Shown here piece after piece: positions 59,838 through 64,000 of a DNA stretch of 64,000 nt (position 1 is the stretch's first letter; the number at the start of each line of letters is the position of its first letter). The stretch covers positions 1-64,000 of the forward strand of contig JANXTT010000024.1 in the NCBI GenBank assembly GCA_025352225.1, read 5' to 3'. Source of the stretch: Mucilaginibacter sp. GTDB taxonomy: Bacteria; Bacteroidota; Bacteroidia; Sphingobacteriales; Sphingobacteriaceae. Both the position numbers and the translations under genes were made by a program. Below the pieces are notes generated by a model. The model saw only the letters and a program-made list of their open reading frames with translations. It was not told the DNA's origin and searched no databases.

Positions 59838-60230
59838 CTACGTTAGAGGTGGCCTGAAAAGCTCGTTTTTATAATCGGTGGTACAGAACATTGCCTTGCG
59901 CATAGTTTGCTTTTTGCTTATTACACTAACCCTTAAAACTGGTAACTGAATATTCAGCAATACAATGTTTAATGAATTTGCCCGGTGTTGAAACTGCATA
60001 GCCGATGTCGGTGTATGCGCATCGTGCTTATTATGGCCTAGCAATTCTTTACCGTTCAACAGGTAATCGCCAATAAAATCAACAATATCAGGTTCTTCAT
60101 TAACTACCTGGGTGTAGGAATGATACATAGTAGGCAGATCGGTCATTAGCGAAAGATCGCCCAATGGCAGCAACGTACTTCCCACAAGGAAAAACAAAGC
60201 TAAAAATATGGCGGCCGCTGATCTGAACAT
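59838..60230 (-). CDS. Small secreted protein upstream of the TonB receptor
   Basis: A 130-residue protein with a signal peptide (MFRSAAAIFLALFFLVGSTLLPLGDLS). The mature part is short and contains GHNKHDAHTPTSAMQFQHRANS, a histidine cluster that could bind a metal, and no cysteines apart from MFCTTDYKN. It is about 100 bases upstream of the TonB receptor on the same strand, so the two probably form one unit. A small secreted protein next to a receptor is common in metal-uptake loci of Bacteroidota. Confidence 0.7.
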   Translation of the reverse strand: MFRSAAAIFLALFFLVGSTLLPLGDLSLMTDLPTMYHSYTQVVNEEPDIVDFIGDYLLNGKELLGHNKHDAHTPTSAMQFQHRANSLNIVLLNIQLPVLRVSVISKKQTMRKAMFCTTDYKNELFRPPLT

Positions 60231-60338
60231 CTGAGAGCAAAGATAACGATTGGTAAATGATTTGGGATTAATTTATTTTTATAGCAGGCAACCATTTGTA
60301 AGTAATCTGCGTTTTACTTATATTAAATTAAATTAATC

Positions 60339-61109
60339 ATGAAAAGAATAATTTTACAATCAGGAATCGCTATCGTTATTGCAGGCGCTTTTTTAGCTTC
60401 ATGCAAAAAAGCAAGTAGCCCTGTTATTTCGTTAAATCCACAGGTGTCGTTCAGTATGAAAGCCGATAACTTTGTAACACCTGTAGCTGCTGCTAATCCA
60501 GGCAATGGGGTTATAACAATGTCGTCAAACACCGCATCGGCAAATGTAACCTGGACATCTGGAGTTGCTAATATAAGCCACTTTCAATTAGAAGCTAAAA
60601 AACATGGGGTTGAAACAGAAATCACCTCTAACACCCTTACCCATGTTGACCTATTTGCGTTAACACCGGCTTTTATTAGTGCTAATATTGATACCGGAAC
60701 CTATTCAGAAATTGAGGTGAGAGTTGTATTAAGCAAAACAACAACTGCCGATTTGCCTTTAACTTTAAAGGGTAATTTTACAACAGCTTCGGGTTTAGTA
60801 CTGCCAGTTGAATTGGATTTTAATGATGACGCCGTTATTAAAGCAGGATCAGATAATGTAGTGGTAGACGGCGGCAAAGACTTGGTTAATAAATTAAGTA
60901 TGCATTTGAATAAATTGCTATGGAACGTATCATCGCAAGAACTGGATGCTACTACACGTGGTAGTGCTAATGGAATTCTTATAAGTAGTACTGTAAATGT
61001 TAGTATCTATAATAAAATTAAAGCTAACCTAACATCTTGCAGCGAGTCAAAAGGTTTTGAAAAGCATGAAAAGTCTGAACGGGAACACGAGGGGAGAGAT
61101 CATAAATAG
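60339..61109 (+). CDS. Putative lipoprotein with beta-rich domain
   Basis: A 256-residue lipoprotein, lipobox LASC (GAFLASCKKASSP). The remaining sequence is mostly strands (VSFSMKADNFVTPVAAANPGNGVITMSSNTASANVTWTSGVANISHFQLEAKKHGVETEI ... GTYSEIEVRVVLSKTTTADLPLTLKGNFTTASGLVLPVELDF) with a charged tail (GFEKHEKSEREHEGRDHK). The wording somewhat resembles DUF4382-type lipoproteins, but I am not certain. Divergent from the TonB unit. Confidence 0.75.
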   Translation: MKRIILQSGIAIVIAGAFLASCKKASSPVISLNPQVSFSMKADNFVTPVAAANPGNGVITMSSNTASANVTWTSGVANISHFQLEAKKHGVETEITSNTLTHVDLFALTPAFISANIDTGTYSEIEVRVVLSKTTTADLPLTLKGNFTTASGLVLPVELDFNDDAVIKAGSDNVVVDGGKDLVNKLSMHLNKLLWNVSSQELDATTRGSANGILISSTVNVSIYNKIKANLTSCSESKGFEKHEKSEREHEGRDHK

Positions 61110-61137
61110 TTAATTCTTGCTTTAACAAATCCAATAT

Positions 61138-61170
61138 AAGGCCCCTAATCAGGGTCTTTTTTTGTTTTAT
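61138..61170 (+). terminator. Terminator after the 60339 lipoprotein
   Basis: AAGGCCCCTAATCAGGGTCTTTTTTT forms a CCCT/AGGG core stem, extended outward after one mismatch, and is followed by a run of seven T. Confidence 0.65.
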
Positions 61171-61273
61171 AGGAAATGGAAATTTTAGAATTAAAGAGCC
61201 TTATATTATTGTATTTGCCGCAATAAATGGGTTTATTAGCATAAATTTTTACAACAATAACCCTATTTAAAAC

Positions 61274-61813
61274 ATGGCCCCGATCATTACCAAACGAGTA
61301 AGTTTTTTTTTATTTACTATGGTGACTTCTTTTTTATTATTGGTATGCTCAATGGAAAAAATCTATGGACAGCAACCGCAACTCTATCCCCGGGTAACAG
61401 GTTATTTTAGCATAACCAACCCCATAGCTACTTTAAATAAGGATGGTATTACCAGTAATTTCGGTGATGTTTATACGGTGTCGTTCCCATTTGGGATTAA
61501 CCTATTAAAAAGTGATCATTTTGGCGTTAGTTTTGAGCTTTCGCCAGCCATTAGAACTGAGAATAATATTTCGAAAGTAAGTTCAGTAACGTTTCATCCG
61601 GGTGCTATGTTTCGTTTTAAGCATGGCTTTACATTTATTGGCCGCATGGCGTTTGAAACGAATGGCCGTTTTGGAATAACTCCAGTATTTAATAAAGTGA
61701 TAAAAAAAGGTAAAGATTGCAGTTTTTTTGCGTCAGTACCGTTTCCGGTAAGGTTGGGGAATAATCTGCCTGCTTCCATCGGTACGGGGTTGCAGTTAGG
61801 CGTAAGCTTTTAA
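61274..61813 (+). CDS. Exported protein, probable small outer-membrane barrel
   Basis: A 179-residue protein with a signal peptide (MVTSFLLLVCSMEKIYG). Strand-rich sequence (YPRVTGYFSITNPIATLN, SFPFGINLLKSDHFGVSFELSPAIRTE, VTFHPGAMFRFKHGFTFIGRMAFETNGRFG) and the ending GTGLQLGVSF suggest an eight-strand barrel. Function unknown. It follows the lipoprotein gene after about 165 bases with a terminator in between. Confidence 0.75.
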   Translation: MAPIITKRVSFFLFTMVTSFLLLVCSMEKIYGQQPQLYPRVTGYFSITNPIATLNKDGITSNFGDVYTVSFPFGINLLKSDHFGVSFELSPAIRTENNISKVSSVTFHPGAMFRFKHGFTFIGRMAFETNGRFGITPVFNKVIKKGKDCSFFASVPFPVRLGNNLPASIGTGLQLGVSF

Positions 61814-61932
61814 TAGCAAATGATATTATCGCTTTTATTGCCTTAAAATCAAGCTAGTAGTGCTTGCGAATTATTGTTACTAAAAACTCTGATTAACAGA
61901 ATGTGGTTTTTTTAAATTTTAAGACCGTTTAC

Positions 61933-63039
61933 CTAAAATAGTTTTAGTTGCCCGGTATCAAATTTTTCTTTCTCTTTTACTATTACTTCCCCAAAATTAG
62001 AGATCGAAATACCCAGCAGTCTTACCCGCTGTTGGTCGGTAAATGATGTGGTTAGGAGTTGTTTGGCTGTTGCGGATATGGTTTGCAAGTCGCCAACCGG
62101 GGCAGCGAATGATTGGTTGCGTGTTATTTGTTTAAAGTTGTGGTATTTTACTTTGAGTGTTATGGTACGTCCCTTCATAGCATATTTAAGCAGCCGATCA
62201 GTTACCAGCTGCGCTATTTTATCAAGCTCGGCGTTCATTTCATCCAGGGTGGTAAGGTCGTATGCAAAGGTATCTTCGGCACCCATTGATTTTGTTTCGC
62301 GATGGGGTTGTACCTCACGGTCGTCAATGCCCCGTACTATTTTATAATAAAAGCCACCGGCTTTGCCGAAATGTGTGGTCAGTTCCTTTTCGGATAGGTT
62401 TTTTAAATCGGCTCCGGTATGCAGGCCCATGCGTTTCATTTTGTCGGCAGTAACTTTACCTACGCCAAAAAATTTTTCGACAGGCAGGACCTCCATAAAA
62501 GTTTCAATGCCTGATGGCCCAATAAACTTTAACCCGTCGGGCTTATTAATGTCTGATGCTATTTTAGCCACGAATTTATTAATTGACACCCCCGCCGAAG
62601 CCGTAAGCTTTAGCTCATCTTTTATGGCTTGTTTAATTTGCCGGGCTATTTCCATTGCCGAACCTATGTTTAGCTTGTCGTTGGTAACGTCAAGGTAAGC
62701 CTCGTCCAGCGAAAGCGGTTCAATAAGATCCGTATAACGGCTAAATATTTGGCGGATATGAATAGATACTTCTTTATAAGCCGCAAACCGCGGACGTACA
62801 AATATGGCATGCGGGCAAAGCTGTAATGCTTTTTTTGATGGCATAGCCGATCGGATACCAAACTTACGGGCTTCATAACTGGCGGTAGCTACAACACCGC
62901 CCCGGCCTTCGGGCAGGCCGCCAACTACAATAGGTTTGCCACGATATTCGGGTTTGTCGCGCTGCTCTACCGACGCGTAAAAGGCATCCATATCAATATG
63001 GATAATCTTACGGAAGGTTTTATTTTGCTCGGGTTCCAT
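61933..63039 (-). CDS. dinB: DNA polymerase IV
   Basis: Y-family translesion polymerase. From the ATG at 63039 the protein has 368 residues; the track start is a GTG two codons earlier. Motifs are IIHIDMDAFYASVEQRDKPEYRGKPIVVGG, VVATASYEARKFGIRSAMPSKKAL, EPLSLDEAYLDVT, the helix-hairpin-helix MKRMGLHTGADLKNLSEKELTTHFGKAGGFYYKIVRGID, and a C-terminal QLKLF that may be the beta-clamp peptide (QxxLF). No SOS box is visible by eye. It is downstream of the esterase gene on the same strand. Confidence 0.96.
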   Translation of the reverse strand: MEPEQNKTFRKIIHIDMDAFYASVEQRDKPEYRGKPIVVGGLPEGRGGVVATASYEARKFGIRSAMPSKKALQLCPHAIFVRPRFAAYKEVSIHIRQIFSRYTDLIEPLSLDEAYLDVTNDKLNIGSAMEIARQIKQAIKDELKLTASAGVSINKFVAKIASDINKPDGLKFIGPSGIETFMEVLPVEKFFGVGKVTADKMKRMGLHTGADLKNLSEKELTTHFGKAGGFYYKIVRGIDDREVQPHRETKSMGAEDTFAYDLTTLDEMNAELDKIAQLVTDRLLKYAMKGRTITLKVKYHNFKQITRNQSFAAPVGDLQTISATAKQLLTTSFTDQQRVRLLGISISNFGEVIVKEKEKFDTGQLKLF

Positions 63040-63084
63040 TTGCACTTATACAAATATAAGGCATGCGAGGGAATTGTTATCTTA

Positions 63085-64000
63085 TTAAAAACCGCTAACA
63101 AGCCAGTTGTAAAAGGCTGGAAAATCGTTTTGCCATTGTTTCTCGTTGTGCCTGGCACCTTTTACAATTGTAACAGGGGTAGCCCTATTTTTAAAGCCAT
63201 GAGCCTTTAATACAGAAACCATTTTTGTCATTTCACTAACTTCTTTTTCGCTCTCGGCATCGCCACACACAAAATAAAAGCGCGACGTTTTTACAGCGCG
63301 GGTTTTGGCATAATCATAAATTGGGGGCGCTATCCAAAATGAAGGGGAAAATATACCGGCATTACCAAATACATGCGGATATTTTAAAGCAATGTACATA
63401 CTGATTAGCCCGCCCATCGAACTGCCTGCCACAGTAGTATAATGTGCGTTTTTTAGTGTGCGGTATTGTTTATCAATATAAGGTTTTAAAGTTTCGACTA
63501 AAAAACGGGCATAAGCATCGCCAGAGCCTTGGCCGTAAGTGGAGTTGTATGGGTCGTATTCGGTGGTGCGGTACGCGTCACCGTGATCAATTCCAACTAT
63601 GATAGCCTGCTGTTTGGTGGGGAGAAGCTGATCCAAAAACTCGTCAATACCCCATTCGCCGTAGCCTGATGTATATTCGTCAAAAAGGTTCTGCCCATCG
63701 TGCATGTAGATAACCGGGTATTTTTTTGTGGATGATTCATACCCCTTCGGAAGGTATATCCAAACCCGGCGTTGCCTGTTTAACTGTGGTATGTTAAACG
63801 TTGCACTAATAATATGTACTTGTTTGCTGGCTGTATGTTTTTTTTCAACCTTAGGATAATTATCTATCCAATCTGCAATTTTAATCTGTATAATAGTATC
63901 GTGCACAATATGCAGCATATGGTTCTCTATTGGGATGCCTAGTTTACCGCATTCTACCGTTGTCCAGTTTCCACGGGTTACTTTGTATTCGTAATTGCCG
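63085..64000 (-). CDS. Esterase/alpha-beta hydrolase, 5' end beyond the window
   Basis: The frame is open to the window end: upstream of the track's ATG it reads GNYEYKVTRGNWTTVECGKLGIPIENHML, so the true start lies beyond 64000. That N-terminal part looks like a carbohydrate-binding/Ig-like (CBM48-type) strand set. The hydrolase has RRVWIYLPKGYESSTKKYPVIYMHDGQNLFDE, the nucleophile motif TVAGSSMGGLISMYIALKYP, VCGDAESEKE and KGARHNEKQW with the catalytic histidine. Members of the esterase D/ferulic-acid esterase-type family hydrolyse acyl or siderophore esters; substrate is not clear. Confidence 0.88.
   Translation of the reverse strand, partial: GNYEYKVTRGNWTTVECGKLGIPIENHMLHIVHDTIIQIKIADWIDNYPKVEKKHTASKQVHIISATFNIPQLNRQRRVWIYLPKGYESSTKKYPVIYMHDGQNLFDEYTSGYGEWGIDEFLDQLLPTKQQAIIVGIDHGDAYRTTEYDPYNSTYGQGSGDAYARFLVETLKPYIDKQYRTLKNAHYTTVAGSSMGGLISMYIALKYPHVFGNAGIFSPSFWIAPPIYDYAKTRAVKTSRFYFVCGDAESEKEVSEMTKMVSVLKAHGFKNRATPVTIVKGARHNEKQWQNDFPAFYNWLVSGF

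Overview
The window looks like a chromosomal segment of a Bacteroidota bacterium of the Sphingobacteriaceae type (Mucilaginibacter/Pedobacter-like). Supporting signs are a GldC gliding protein, a type IX secretion (T9SS) sorting tail on an esterase, TonB-dependent receptors with carboxypeptidase-like domains, a CcmD-family protein, zinc-free type B ribosomal protein L31, a sugar-nucleotidyltransferase/TpiA/PrmA gene run, and promoter-like motifs of the form TTTG-(16-22)-TAnnTTTG. The species assignment is inference. No transposase, integrase, CRISPR array, rRNA or tRNA was recognised.

Layout. 1-2.5 kb: repeat-rich leader, dihydroorotase, an AT-rich membrane protein and a small secreted protein. 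2.5-8.0 kb (minus strand): a cobalamin riboswitch heads a BtuB-like receptor and a DUF6580 membrane protein, followed after a terminator by cobU, a sirtuin and two thioredoxin-fold proteins. 8.2-11.9 kb: SRPBCC protein, an encapsulated-ferritin-like protein with no shell gene nearby, a DEAD-box helicase, and GldC between two small membrane proteins. 12.0-18.9 kb: a sensory operon of two hybrid histidine kinases around CheR and CheB, without CheA or a chemoreceptor. 18.9-20.8 kb: MGMT and several small or probably acquired genes. 20.9-28.4 kb: cytochrome c maturation (ccmB, ccmC, ccmD, ccmE, ccmF) interrupted by a carboxypeptidase-like-domain protein and a glutamate dehydrogenase-family gene; the CcmE carries CxxxY rather than HxxxY. 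28.6-31.9 kb: lipoproteins and PspA with an unknown partner.

32.1-41.0 kb holds the most unusual locus: a GT-B-like protein, SpsF-like cytidylyltransferase, split transketolase, class III aminotransferase, SDR, KdsC-like phosphatase and a NeuB-family synthase lacking its SAF domain, followed by a sterol-desaturase-family hydroxylase and an SMR-type membrane protein. Read together this is a candidate pathway for a CMP-activated nonulosonic (or other ulosonic) acid whose acceptor sugar is built by a ketol-transfer and amination route. I do not know a characterised pathway with this gene set.

41.0-49.1 kb: a secreted protein, a VanW-glycosyltransferase fusion whose 3' end looks damaged, DUF4337, then rpmH-rnpA-yidD-tsaB (rpmH is missing from the ORF track), mscL with a DJ-1/PfpI protein, rpoN and rpmE2. 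49.1-54.1 kb: sugar nucleotidyltransferase, tpiA, prmA, mpl and an XRE regulator. 54.6-64.0 kb: a T9SS-exported SGNH esterase, a MacB/FtsX-type permease, a TonB receptor with a small His-containing secreted protein, a lipoprotein, a predicted barrel protein, dinB, and an esterase cut by the window edge.
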